From Leishmania donovani (Eukaryota > Euglenozoa > Kinetoplastea > Trypanosomatida > Trypanosomatidae): a stretch of 64,000 bases of DNA. This document shows positions 11,132-21,337 of the stretch, piece by piece. Numbering within the stretch: the stretch's first letter is position 1; each line of letters begins with the position of its first letter. The stretch covers positions 519,589 to 583,588 of the forward strand of contig NC_018254.1 of the NCBI RefSeq assembly GCF_000227135.1, read 5' to 3'. Made by a program: the position numbers and the translations under genes. The notes beneath the pieces were generated by a model, which was not told the origin of the DNA, did no database searches, and worked only from the letters and a program-made list of their open reading frames with translations.

Positions 11132-12566
11132 ACGAAAGAATGATGCGGCTGGGAGCTCATTGCATTGACCCTCGCAGAGGCGACAAGAAAGGAGGAAAGG
11201 AGACATGGACAAGCTGTGCGAGGGAGACACATCGCACCGGACCTGGTGTGGAAGCAGCAGTGCCAATGCCGCTCCTGGGCGGTATCGCGCCGATTCGTGC
11301 CGAGTTCTTGTCCCTATCTCCCTGCTCTGAGCTGCCGTGCCGCTGGCGCGCACCTGCAGAAACACATGCGCATACAAACCTTCTCACCTTTTTTTTTTCG
11401 GCGCAGGCGACTCGCTAAATTTATGCGCCTGCCCACGGTGCCGTCGAAGTCCGCTTAAGGAGTCAAGCACTCAAACGTGCACCTTTACAGTTCTACACAA
11501 CCCTGCACTCTGCAGAAGAAGTGCTGCCTGCTTCTCTCAGGCGAGCGCGCACTGCGTCAGACTTGCCTCCCAGGTGTGTGCACCATTGCGCGTATGCGTG
11601 CCCGTACGGCCCACGAGTGTCCCAACGTGTGTTCTGTGCCTCTTACGCTGCCCATGCCCCTCCGAGGCCTCTTCGTACCTTTCCCTTGAGTATGCGCGTA
11701 TGTGTGTTTTGGTGCTCCCCTCTTCTACCTGCCTACACCCGCCCTCCACGTTTGTGCCTCTCTGCGCGGCTCCGCCTGCGTCTCTCCATTGCTCGTGCAC
11801 GGTGTGCCTGTATATTTCTGCTCGTTGTGTGTGTGCTGATTGGCCGTTTTGTGGTGGTGCGGCACGACGTTGCCAAACCATACGCACACGTGCATGTGTA
11901 CACCTTCACATACGCGCATGCATTCCTCTTCCCCCCTCCCTCTCCACGGCGGTGCACTACGACAACGACTGCCTCAGCAAGCATCCATTGCTTGTCTTTC
12001 GACCGTTTTTTCCTCTTTTTCGGCTTTGAGCGCTTTTCCACCCTCTCCCCTCTCTCTGTGGGCCCCTGAAGTGACTCATCAGCTTGGCTCTTGCCGCTTG
12101 AAGTGCCGCGAAATTCTACGACGACTAGGACTGCCACCTCTGCTACACACCCATTCTTTTTTTTTTTTGCCCGCTTGCTCACTCTCGCTCTCCGACTCCG
12201 CGCTTTCCCTCCCTCCTTCCTCACCTTCCTTTGGCCTGGCTCAGCGGACTTGCTCATTTCTGTTGGCGTCGCGCGCTCTCTCCTTCTGTGCGTGTGCGCG
12301 CCCGAGCTTGCGCGCGTTCTCTTTTTTTTTCCGGTACTTTCCCGTTTGCGTTCGCGACGCTCCTTCGGCATCTTGCGCTTCCATTCCCATCTGCATGTGC
12401 TGCCCTTGTACGTCTGCCATCCGCCATCCCGCTCTTACTCGGTGTCCCTCTCCGCGAAGGTTAAGCTCGCTCACGCGATCCCGAAAACCCAGCACCTTTC
12501 TTGGTGGTTATCCTTTTCCTTCTCTGCACGGCTGTTGCAACATAGAAGAGAATCGAGTCAGCGAAA
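11132..12566. other. Intergenic region upstream of VPS2
   Basis: Very pyrimidine-rich (several T and CT tracts between 11380 and 12530) with CA-containing patches. The open frames across it on both strands are made of Cys/Ser/Pro/Leu codons from CT-rich DNA and are not genes. The last AG before the VPS2 start is at 12544-12545 and would leave a leader of about 21 bases; other acceptors are possible. Confidence 0.65.
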
Positions 12567-13214
12567 ATGGGCTTAACAGACCTGTTCCGCCGTGAGACGC
12601 CGCAGGAGAGGATTCGGATGTACAAACGTCAGCTGGACCGCACATGCCGCGACCTCGACCGTGAGCGCAACAAACTGAGCACGCAGGAACGCAAGATTAT
12701 GATGGAAATGAAGAAGATGGCGAAACAGGACCAGGTGGACGCGGTGCGCATCATGGCCCGCGACCTTGTTCGCACGCGCAAGTACAACCAGAAGATGTAC
12801 CGCATGCGCACCCAGATCCAGGGTGTGTCGCTGCGCATGCAGACAATGCAGTCCTCGGCGCAGATGGCGGACGCCATGAAGGGCGTGACCAAGGCGATGC
12901 GCTCCATGAACAAGAAGATGAACATTCCTGAGGTTCAGAAGATTATGCGTGAGTTCGAGAAGCAGAATGAGATGATGGGCATGAAGGAGGATATGATGAA
13001 CGACGCCGTTGACGAAGTCATGGATGACGACGGCATGGAGGAGGAGGAGACGGAGCAGGAGATTCAGAAGGTAATGGACGAGGCGGGGCTCGAGTTCCGC
13101 ACAAAGGTCGGCGTCACTGACACGGCGTTGCCACAGAAGAGCACCGAAACCCAAGGGGAGACGGATGAGGAGCTGGATGCCCGTCTGGCCGCACTGAAGG
13201 CATCCATGAAGTGA
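12567..13214 (+). CDS. VPS2: ESCRT-III subunit VPS2 (CHMP2 family)
   Basis: A 215-residue Snf7-family protein that would polymerise on endosomal or other membranes during multivesicular-body sorting and scission and recruit the ATPase VPS4. It begins MGLTDLFRRETPQERIRMYK, the family's basic first helix. The segment KMAKQDQVDAVRIMARDLVR (about 50-69) is nearly the signature of CHMP2A/VPS2, followed by QAM/DAMKGVTKAMRSMNKKM (about 105-125). An acidic stretch (about 150-170, DDDGMEEEETEQE) precedes the terminal helix DEELDARLAALKASMK at 200-215. That helix fits the MIT-interacting motif (acidic, L, RL, LK pattern) used to bind VPS4. The length equals that of the family (about 220). The start is the only ATG that keeps helix 1. 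Confidence 0.95.
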   Translation: MGLTDLFRRETPQERIRMYKRQLDRTCRDLDRERNKLSTQERKIMMEMKKMAKQDQVDAVRIMARDLVRTRKYNQKMYRMRTQIQGVSLRMQTMQSSAQMADAMKGVTKAMRSMNKKMNIPEVQKIMREFEKQNEMMGMKEDMMNDAVDEVMDDDGMEEEETEQEIQKVMDEAGLEFRTKVGVTDTALPQKSTETQGETDEELDARLAALKASMK

Positions 13215-14360
13215 AGCAGCAACAAGCCTCCTCACGGGAAGCTCCGTCCTGGCACGTGTGCGCCACGCCTGGGAAATGAGAAAAGGCCTGGGGCAAGAGG
13301 AACACGTCCGCTGTCGCGCGCCGCTGCAAGCCCGCACCCCCAAGCGCACACACGTCGTCCGTGTCATAAGGATGTGCTTGTGCTGCGTGTGTGTGTGCGC
13401 AGGGCCCGCCGATCCGTCTCTTGCAGTCTCAGACGCGTCTCCCCTCCGAACGCTTGCCCATCTTACACTCTTTCTGTTTAAGGAGCTGCATCTCCGCTGC
13501 AAGCACACGTTGGCACACGTAACTGTGCGCACGACCTCATGCCTTGTGCTTTCCACCTCTTCCTCCCTGTCTGTCTCTGCGTTGCTTGCACGTCCAACGA
13601 TAGCGCCATCTTTTTTTCGCCCTCTTCACCATGGCTACTTTGACACATGTTTCGTTTTGGCTGTTTGGTGGTGCGTCTCTGTGCTTCTGCTGCCGCTGCG
13701 CGTACACGCTCCTGTGCATGACACGATTTGCACCCCCTCGTGCTTTCCTTCTCTCTCCTCATCCTCTTGCCTACACGCACTCCGTATTTGCGTGTGGCTG
13801 TGCGACTCGAGCAACGAGGAAAAGACATGGCAGCGAGAGAAAAGGCGCGCTGGCATCTTCGAGGTGACGCACAGAGACGGGATCAAGGGCTATGGAGACA
13901 GAGGGTACAGAAGCGAGACAAGCAAGAGAGAGCGAGGGACACCGCATAGCGTCTATCATCCCTCTGAGCACTCCGCTCCCACCGTTCTCCCTCTTAGCCA
14001 CCTCCTTTCCTTCTCAGCTGATGGTCACCTGTGTCTGCGACCATGTCTCTTTCAGCAGGTATGTGTGTGTTGTTGGTCTTGGTGGGGGAAGAGGGGGAGG
14101 CCGGTGAGCGCTTCTTGGATGCGTCCTTTTTCTGTGCTTCTTCGTTTGCCCATTGTTCGGTGTCGGCTCTCTTCACGCTCTCCTCACCCTCGCCCTACCC
14201 CCACCCCCCACTACCACCACCACACACCCCTCACGACCTCTGCTGCGTCGTCTCCTCCTTTTTGGTTTCGCCTGTTTCATTCGGCATTGTCCTTACGGCG
14301 GTTGTTGTGGATGGGCTTCACTTTTTGTCGCTGCCGCTCCTTCCATCTCACTGGCAAAAG
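13215..14360. other. Gene-free 3' flank of VPS2
   Basis: Pyrimidine-rich intergenic sequence with a GT-rich patch near 13385-13400. The long open frame on the + strand running through 13258-14436 is mostly Ser/Leu/Cys/Pro and continues into the repeat, so it is not a gene. Confidence 0.6.
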
Positions 14361-14963
14361 CTCGCCCCGGATGATTGGGTGGGCACCGCAGTGCGCGGTA
14401 TCCAGTGCCCAGTACTCCCCGTGCTCTCCCCCTTGATGAGGAAGCCAGGCAGCCTCCCTCTCTCTCCATCCCCCCATTTCCCCGTCCCCTGCCAAATGCC
14501 GAACCTCTTCTGGTGGTGACAGGGTCAGGCACCCGCGACGTAGGGAGGTGAGAGCGACTCACTGCTACGGATGTCGGCGGCCAGGCCCTGGATGGCGTGG
14601 CGTGGGAGCGACCTGCGACAGCGAACACGCTTGTGCCATCCATGTGCTAGGCAGAGCGTCATGGTGACTCGAACGCATCCCATCCGGCCCTCGCACTGGC
14701 CACTGGTGGTAGGCAGCCTGCGTGCCGCCCCGAGGCGGGATGCACCAAGGGTGGCGACCGGCACGGTGGGGGAGCGGCTGNNNNNNNNNNNNNNNNNNNN
14801 NNNNNNNNNNAGAGGCCGTGCTCAGATGGCTGAGTCGGGTGCACTGCTGCAACGCGCGTGTCTACGTCTGCTCCGCACCACGCGGATGGGGCCCATGGTC
14901 GGGCCGGGGGCCGAGTGCCGCTTCGCTCAGGTCACATGGCAGAGAGTCGGCACACGTTGGTAC
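14361..14963 (+). mobile_element. SIDER2-like retroposon, copy B, interrupted by a gap
   Basis: Second copy of the element seen at 7118-7755 and 39619-40150, same orientation, about 1.15 kb downstream of VPS2. From GTGGGCACCGCAG onward it matches copy A base for base as far as I can read, except for one fewer C before TTGATGAGG and the run of 30 undetermined bases at 14781-14810. The match ends at CACACGTTGGTAC (14951-14963) and the two flanks then diverge, which marks the 3' end. Confidence 0.7.
14781..14810. other. Assembly gap (30 N) inside repeat copy B
   Basis: Copies A and C have 44 bases between the same flanking words (GAGCGGCTG and AGAGGCCGTG), so the gap is 14 bases shorter than expected. 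Either the N count is only an estimate or the two sides were joined from different repeat copies. Confidence 0.95.
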
Positions 14964-16132
14964 GACAAGGACGCACCGACGGAAGCTCGCGTTGAGGCCC
15001 TTGAGGAAACCACTTCATTTCCTCTCCGTGAGTGTGCATGCATGTATGTGTGTGCACACACATACGACGCATTCAAGTGAGTCGATCCGCCATCTCACGT
15101 TGCTGCGCTTCCCGGGGCCAATTAAAAGAGGAAGGGAGTCTGATTCGAGCAGCAGCTGCTTTATTCGGCGTTGTATGGAAGGAGGCGTGTGCTTGTGTGA
15201 CGGCGCATGTGTGCGTTTAAAGGGGCCACGAGACATGCGTATTTTCCCCTCCGTTGTACTTCCCGGATTCGCCGGTGACGCAACGGCAAGTGTTGCGGGC
15301 TCCGTAGAAGGCGAGTCGCGGCCGCCACTCCTTGTGCGTGTTAGAATTCTTTCTTCTCGCTGCTTTTGACAATGATGTGCACGCGTGTTTTCGTGTGTGC
15401 GCGTCAGACAACGGGGAGGTCGGTGGACGTATAGCAGCGTATGGGTGGAGCTGACGGGGCCACTTTAACAGCGGGCACGAGAAGGCAGAAGGCTTCTCTT
15501 CTATTTTTGACCTTCCTTCTGGCAAACTGACTTCAAAAGGTAGAAACAACACGAAAAAAAAAACACAGGAAAGAACCGATGATCGAACGGGGCAGCAACC
15601 GCAGCTTCACGGCGACGCCGTGGAGCTGGCCAACACTTCGTGCCTTTACGTTATCTCCTCGTCGCTTCATTCGTGCGAGCAGGCGCCAGGTGCATCGAGT
15701 CCGTTTGAATGTTCTCTCCGTCTTTGAACGCACCTTGCCAGGAGGTGAGATGAAGTCTATCATGGCTGCTCTCGCACTCTCCCTCTTGTGTATTTGTGGA
15801 TGCATTCCTGAATGTCCGTGCCTCTGTATGTTTGTGTGTGTGTGCGCCGCTCTAATGCTGTTGATCACACACACACACATACACACACACCTCCTCGCAT
15901 CCTCCGCTGCCGCACTCCCCCCTCTTTTTTTCTTTCGTTCGCTGTTTTCGGCTGTATCTCCCTCTCTTTCCGTTTCGCCGTGTTGCCGCGTACAACAACA
16001 TGGCGACCGCATAACAGCCCCTCTTCCACTGCACCCGTGCTCGTGTCACCTCGTCTGTGGTATACACATCTTCCTCCCCGACTGAAAGGGAGACGAGCGG
16101 CCCGCAAAGCGGAAAGCACAACGGCGAGAAAC
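14964..16132. other. Intergenic region upstream of the NOC1-like gene
   Basis: Contains CA/GT runs (about 15045-15065 and 15865-15890) and a long pyrimidine tract (about 15905-15980). The last AG before the gene is at 16016-16017. The frame of the downstream gene stays open upstream to 15812, but this part is CA- and CT-derived low complexity and is taken as leader, not protein. Confidence 0.6.
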
Positions 16133-18691
16133 ATGAGCTCGTCTTCGGTGCTCGACCTCCACAAGAAGTGGTTCATGGTTCCACTGCCGCTGCGCACCTG
16201 CAGTCTGCGCGATGTGGCCACCTTCACCGTCACCAAGGAGCAGATGGACAAGTACTACCAGGAGGCGCAGTCCATCCTCGATGATGAGGGCAAGGCGGCG
16301 CAGATGGATCGCGGCCGCTGGTACAGCTCGCAGTTTATGAGTCGCGGTACGACGTCCGATAAGATCGCCACCGCCGCGGTGAAGCTGGCAGATACAGACT
16401 TCATGTTTTACCTGGACGGGTTCACTCTGCTCTTTGACACGGCGCGCACAGACACGCACCACTACGAGGCGGCACTCAAGGCGCTGACGGCTGTGTGGCC
16501 AAGGCTGTTGCCGCCGCGCCCGCTGAAGCGCTTCGTTTCGCAGTACTTTGCCACACTGCCCACGGACGACGTGGCGCGCAAGACGACGCTCGTATACTGG
16601 TACCTGGAGGACTACCTGAAGCGCACCTATGCCCAGTTTCTTGCCTTGAGTGAGTCCATGCTGAAGGACCGCATTGTGCAGCGCCGCGATACGTGGCTGG
16701 ACGCTGTGGGTAAGCTGCTCTGCTCCGTCGCCGAGGGCCGCAGCACTGCCATGGCGATGATGATCGACAAGCTAGGTGACCCCGTCTCCAGTGTCGCACA
16801 CAAGGCGTACCATCACTTGCTGAAGCTTCTCTCCGAGTCTTCCACGCACCAGTCGATGCTGTTTACGGAGTTGGAGAAGGTCATCTTCATGAAGAACTGC
16901 CCGCTGCGGACTATGCGCTACGCCGCCAATGTCATGAACCAGCTCGTCTTCAGCAAGGAGGAGCGTAAGCTGGCCCTCAAGTGCGTGCAGACATACCTTA
17001 GCCTCTTCCGCCAGCTTGCCCTCACCGGCAACGTCGACTCCACAGTGACGACGGCCATCATTGTCGGGCTGCGCCGTGCTTTTCCGTACGCTGGCGTCGA
17101 CCTGGCCCCGCTGGAGGAGCACCTCAACGCTCTTTTCATTCTCGCCAATACTGGCAACTTCCAGCAGCGCGTGGCCACACTTACGCTTTTGCAGCTTCTC
17201 GCCTTCAATAAAGGCACGGCGGAGTCTTTCCTAAATCGCTGGTACCGAACCCTGTACGGACTGCTGTTGCTCTCGCCGAAGCAGATACCGCAGTCGGCGC
17301 AGCTCACCAACTTTTTTTCCCTTTTGCATAAGGCAATGCGCGCCGACAAGTCGAAGGCGCGCATTGCCGCCTTTGTTCACCGTCTGCTGCAGCGCGCCGT
17401 CTTCTTCAACGACGCCATGATATGCGCAGTGCTCTTGCTGGTCGGCGAGATGTCGCAGGCTCACCCGCACGTGCGCAAAATGCTCAAGGCGCACGCGAAC
17501 CCCCTCGCCGCGCCTGCTGCGCTGGCGCAAAAGGGGAAGGCCGGAAATGGCACTGGCACCGCCAGCGCCGCCTCCTCTGGCTGCAACTACGACCCCAAGG
17601 CTCGTGAGCCGCTCTTCGCGAACGCGGCCGGTGAGTGTATTTGGACGCTTAACATGCTCTCGCGTCACTCGCACCCGTCTGTCGTCAAGCTCTCCATACT
17701 GCTGCTCTTTGGCGAGGACATCGTCTTTGACGTGCACCCACTGGATGACATGACGCCGCTCAACTTTCTCAACATGTTCGTCGACGCCAGAGCCAACTCA
17801 AAGGACGACGACGACGCGAAGGCTGGCAACACAGCTACGGGCATTTCCGTCTTCCACCGCGCGGCGCACAAGGCGAGTCTGCCCAGCACGTCCGACCCGT
17901 ACTTCATCAACGCAAGCGCGCAGGACGTGGACGTCGCGGCGCTCTTTCTGCACAGGTACGCCGTGCAGCGTCAGCGCTTCCTCGAAGGTTTGTCGCAGGT
18001 GCGCTCCACCTGGGGCGACACAAGTGGCGAGGCCGACGTGGCGATGCGCGTCACCAACCTCGACGCGGCTCTCTTCGGCCCCTCTGGCACGCTGGCCGAC
18101 CCTGTGGGAACGGCGAACGCGGCGGCCGCATCACGCGGTACCAAGAAGGCAACAGCGGCACCAAAGCGCGCAGCAGCCAAGGACAAGGACGAGGAGGTGT
18201 CCGACGAGGGAGAGCGCGACGGGCAGGGAAGCACCGATGGCCTGGCGGGCGACGGTGACGACGCCAGCGGTGATGACCTGGACGACTTCGACGCGGAGGC
18301 GAGTGACAACGGCCTCGAGTGGGGCCTGGATGACGAGGCAGCCTGCGACGCCGAGCTCGACGACGAGGAAGTGGAGGAGGACGATGACGAGGACGCTGAG
18401 GATGCGCTGGGCGGCAGCGCTGCCGCGGCCGCCGCCATGGCGGACGAGGGCGCCAAGTTTGGCGAGCTCATCGAGGCGAACGCAAAGGAGATGTCAAAGA
18501 AGCGCAAGCGTGAACTGGATTGGCTGGAGGGGCGCTCGGCTGGTGGTAGTGGCGGTCGCTCCGGTTTCGGCCGTGGCCGTGGCGGTGCCGGCCGCACTCG
18601 TGGCGCCTCTCCATATGGCCGTGGGCGCCTGCGCGGCCGCGTTTCTTCTCGCGTCCAGGGTGGCGGCGGCTTCAAGCGTGGCCGCTACTAG
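16133..18691 (+). CDS. CBF/Mak21 (NOC1/CEBPZ) family ribosome-assembly factor
   Basis: An 852-residue probable nucleolar protein for 60S pre-ribosome maturation, by homology to yeast Noc1/Mak21 and human CEBPZ. N-terminal HEAT-like helices (about 60-420) include HKAYHHLLKLL (about 222). The family core lies at about 430-560: AVLLLVGEMSQAHPHVRKML, then DPKAREPLFANAA from 487 and SRHSHPSVVKLSILLLFGED, with PLDDMTPLNFLNMFV after it. These match the conserved block of the CBF/Mak21 domain. An acidic tract (about 689-757) and a C-terminal Arg/Gly-rich tail (about 801-852) follow; such a tail usually binds RNA. The frame is open to 15812, but the upstream part is low-complexity CA/CT sequence, so the ATG at 16133 (MSSSSVLDLHKKWFMVPL) is chosen. 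Yeast Mak21 is about 1000 residues, so this one is somewhat short. Confidence 0.88.
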   Translation: MSSSSVLDLHKKWFMVPLPLRTCSLRDVATFTVTKEQMDKYYQEAQSILDDEGKAAQMDRGRWYSSQFMSRGTTSDKIATAAVKLADTDFMFYLDGFTLLFDTARTDTHHYEAALKALTAVWPRLLPPRPLKRFVSQYFATLPTDDVARKTTLVYWYLEDYLKRTYAQFLALSESMLKDRIVQRRDTWLDAVGKLLCSVAEGRSTAMAMMIDKLGDPVSSVAHKAYHHLLKLLSESSTHQSMLFTELEKVIFMKNCPLRTMRYAANVMNQLVFSKEERKLALKCVQTYLSLFRQLALTGNVDSTVTTAIIVGLRRAFPYAGVDLAPLEEHLNALFILANTGNFQQRVATLTLLQLLAFNKGTAESFLNRWYRTLYGLLLLSPKQIPQSAQLTNFFSLLHKAMRADKSKARIAAFVHRLLQRAVFFNDAMICAVLLLVGEMSQAHPHVRKMLKAHANPLAAPAALAQKGKAGNGTGTASAASSGCNYDPKAREPLFANAAGECIWTLNMLSRHSHPSVVKLSILLLFGEDIVFDVHPLDDMTPLNFLNMFVDARANSKDDDDAKAGNTATGISVFHRAAHKASLPSTSDPYFINASAQDVDVAALFLHRYAVQRQRFLEGLSQVRSTWGDTSGEADVAMRVTNLDAALFGPSGTLADPVGTANAAAASRGTKKATAAPKRAAAKDKDEEVSDEGERDGQGSTDGLAGDGDDASGDDLDDFDAEASDNGLEWGLDDEAACDAELDDEEVEEDDDEDAEDALGGSAAAAAAMADEGAKFGELIEANAKEMSKKRKRELDWLEGRSAGGSGGRSGFGRGRGGAGRTRGASPYGRGRLRGRVSSRVQGGGGFKRGRY

Positions 18692-20332
18692 GGCGCACTG
18701 CCGGGCAGCGTTGTTGTGCGCACTCAGCTCTCCGGCTTTGGCCCTGCGCGTTTCGATGTTGCTTTACACTGTGTAGAAACGTGCAACTGCTCCTGCGTTT
18801 TCCGTGGCGAGTCAGCGACGCGCGCTCCTCGACGAGTTTTCCGTTCGTCGCTTGTTGTGCTTTGCTCGAGTGCGAGCATGTTTCCCCGCATCTGCGCGCG
18901 TATTTGTAGAGGTGGCGCTGTGCTGATTCCGTTTCTCCACCCCTCACGCGCGGCTGACAGCCCCGACGACGGTCGGCGTTGAAATCGTGTCCCCCTCTGA
19001 CCAGCCCTTTCTTGTTGCTGTTGTTTTCTTTTCGGCGTGAAGGCTGCGCCTGTGTCTGCGTGTGCGTGCGGATGGCGTCTTGTCTTACGTTTAATCGGCG
19101 ACGTTGTGCTAAGCCACCTCTATAACACCTCTTTCGGCATGGACGTAAATAAAAGAACACGGAGAGAGGGGGAAGGGAAAGGGAAAGAAACGCGAAACCG
19201 AACGCAGCACAAAAAGGGAAAGACGTGCGTGCGCGCGGGGGTGAGGAAGAGGGGGCGGCTCACGGAGGTGGCAACAGGATCACCCCATATGGCGAAGGCA
19301 TATGTGGGTGACAGCGGCAGACAGGTCTCGCCTCCTCCTCGTCTTGCCGAAATTGTCGCCCGAGGTCGCTTGCCATCTGTGGATCAAAGCGAGTGAGGAG
19401 TGGAGAAGCCGAGACAGAACGGCGGCGGCGCCTCGGTATGGGCAGCAGCCGTAGAGGAAAACCCAAGCAACTGGTGCCATTAGTGAGCGCGAAGACAATA
19501 TGCGAGACGCCAGCATGTACGCGATGCGCCCTCTCACTTGTTGCTCTCATCCCTCTTTCACGGAAGCAAGCCCATCTGCCGTATAGCCTCAATGAATACA
19601 TACGTGTGTGTGTGTGTCTTAGGCGCCCTGCTCTGTTTCAAGAAAGCACCACGCTCCTCATAATCCACGCTCCCCCGGTCGCTCCTCCGTCTGCCCTCTC
19701 TGTTCGTCTTTTCTCGGACACTTTGTCTGTTTCAAACCTGTGCGCTGGCCCGTTTCGCGAACTCGTGCGTGCGCCGTCTCCGACTGCACGGCGCCCCTCG
19801 TTACTGATGCATGGCAGCTCCCTCGTAGTAACATCTCTTGTTGCCCCCACCTCATCCGCTTTCCTCAATAAAGAAGACCCGCTCGGAAAGCACGCACATC
19901 ATCACCTGCAAGCTTGACATACAACGCAGGCACAGCGAGAGAGAGTTTTGTTTTCTACCCATATCCACATCGCCCCCTCTCCCTGTCTGTGTCTGTGGCT
20001 TTGTGTGCGTCTTGCCCGTCTCGCTCCCGTGTTCTACTATCGCCATCTGTGCCTTCTTCCCCTCCGCGTGGTGCATGCGCGCTGGCGTGCGTTAGTGCTG
20101 CTCGTATACGCTCCCCTCTTTCTCGCCACTGACTTTGCCGCAGCAGACGCACTTGGGCGAGTTGGTGAGGCCGTCAGAAACTACACAAAGTAACGAGAAC
20201 CTATCAAAGGCGTTCGACGTCAAGTGTGTGCGGAAGCAGAAAGCGCACTATTGCACACTTGCGGAGTGTGCTCCTGCTCACTCTGCCTCGCTTCTTTCCC
20301 TCTCCGTTTCTTTCGGCTTGCCACGCTTGATC
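18692..20332. other. Intergenic region between NOC1-like gene and RPN3
   Basis: No coding-like frame. A purine-rich patch at 19150-19260 is followed by pyrimidine-rich sequence (19640-20140). The tract CTCCCCTCTTTCTCGCC leading to TTGCCGCAG at 20143 is the likely spliced-leader acceptor for RPN3. Confidence 0.6.
20110..20143 (+). promoter_or_regulatory. Putative spliced-leader acceptor for RPN3
   Basis: Pyrimidine-rich tract ending in GCAG at 20140-20143. It leaves a leader of 189 bases before the ATG at 20333. If correct, the in-frame ATG at 20135 lies outside the mRNA, which supports the shorter start. Confidence 0.5.
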
Positions 20333-21337
20333 ATGCCTCTCGCTGCCGCCAAGACGCCCATCAATGCCACGGCTGCCACGAAGCGCGCCGAGGCGGAGCA
20401 GTTGACGCGCCTCATGACCCTTTACCGTGCCGTGTGTGTGCGCCACGACGAGCTCGGCATGGAGATTGTGCTCAACGACATTCTCGCCTTCCTCACCAGC
20501 ACGCACCAGCACGAGCAGGCGGAGGCGTTCATCGCGACATGCAACATCACACTGCCGCATCGCGCGAACAACCAGGCAGCTCGCTACTTTTACTACGTCG
20601 GCCTCACGCGTGCGCTTCGGCTCGAGTACGTCGACGCGCATCAGTGTCTGCAGCAAGCACTACGTAAGGCACCGGAGCGCGCGTTCGGCTTTCGCATTGC
20701 TGCGACGAAGCTGTCTTTGGTCGTGCAGCTGCTGCTCGGAGAGATTCCGCCGCGCTCTGACTTCCTCGCCAAGGACATGCGCGACAGTCTTGCGCCGTAC
20801 TTGCAACTGGCCTCGTGCGTGCGCTTTGGTCAGGTGGACCGCTTCATGACGGTTCTGCGCGAGCACCAGGTGGCCTTCGAGCATGACCGCACCCACTCCC
20901 TCATCTTGCGTGTCCACCAGCACGTCATTAAGACGGGTCTGCGCCGCATCTGCCAGGCATACAGTCGCATCAGCATCTCCGACGTCTGCTCAAAGCTGGC
21001 CATGAGCAACGTGGCGGACGCCGAGTACATCCTCTCCAAAGCCATCCATGATGGCGTGATTGACGCCGTTCTAGACAATGAAAAAGGCGAGCTCATCTCG
21101 AGTGACAGCATCGACGTCTACTCCACTTCTGAGCCGCTTCACGCGCTGCAGCGCCGCATCCAGTTCTTAAACTTGACGCACAACGACGCCAAGCGCGCCA
21201 TGCGCTACGACGTGACAGACCCCGAGATTATCGAGGAGCGGCGTAAGGAGGCGAAGGCGGAGCGTGATGAGCTGGAGCGTGCCATCCAGGATGAGTCCAC
21301 CGGGATGGACAACGTGAACTTTGAGGACGGCCTGTAG
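20333..21337 (+). CDS. RPN3: 26S proteasome lid subunit RPN3 (PSMD3), PCI domain
   Basis: A 334-residue non-ATPase subunit of the 19S regulatory particle that helps hold the lid together. Family signatures are RYFYYVGLTRALRLEYVDAH (about 80-99), ALRKAPERAFGFRIAATKLS (about 105-124) and VVQLLLGEIPPRSDF (about 126-140), followed by the winged-helix part of the PCI domain (SRISISDVCSKLAMSN, about 215-230) and IHDGVIDAVLDNEKGEL. The charged C-terminal helix (about 290-320) also fits. Yeast and human RPN3 are about 520-535 residues, so the N-terminal third is missing or was never acquired. The frame is open upstream to 20135, but that stretch does not look like protein and would precede the presumed splice site. 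Identity is secure; the start is fairly secure. Confidence 0.88.
   Translation: MPLAAAKTPINATAATKRAEAEQLTRLMTLYRAVCVRHDELGMEIVLNDILAFLTSTHQHEQAEAFIATCNITLPHRANNQAARYFYYVGLTRALRLEYVDAHQCLQQALRKAPERAFGFRIAATKLSLVVQLLLGEIPPRSDFLAKDMRDSLAPYLQLASCVRFGQVDRFMTVLREHQVAFEHDRTHSLILRVHQHVIKTGLRRICQAYSRISISDVCSKLAMSNVADAEYILSKAIHDGVIDAVLDNEKGELISSDSIDVYSTSEPLHALQRRIQFLNLTHNDAKRAMRYDVTDPEIIEERRKEAKAERDELERAIQDESTGMDNVNFEDGL

Noticed and set aside
13258..14436. 392-residue + frame after VPS2
   Set aside because: Runs through CT-rich DNA into repeat copy B; Ser/Leu/Cys/Pro-rich with no domain.
15812..16132. N-terminal extension of the NOC1-like protein
   Set aside because: Encoded by CA repeats and CT tracts, with an AG acceptor at 16017 inside it, so more likely leader.
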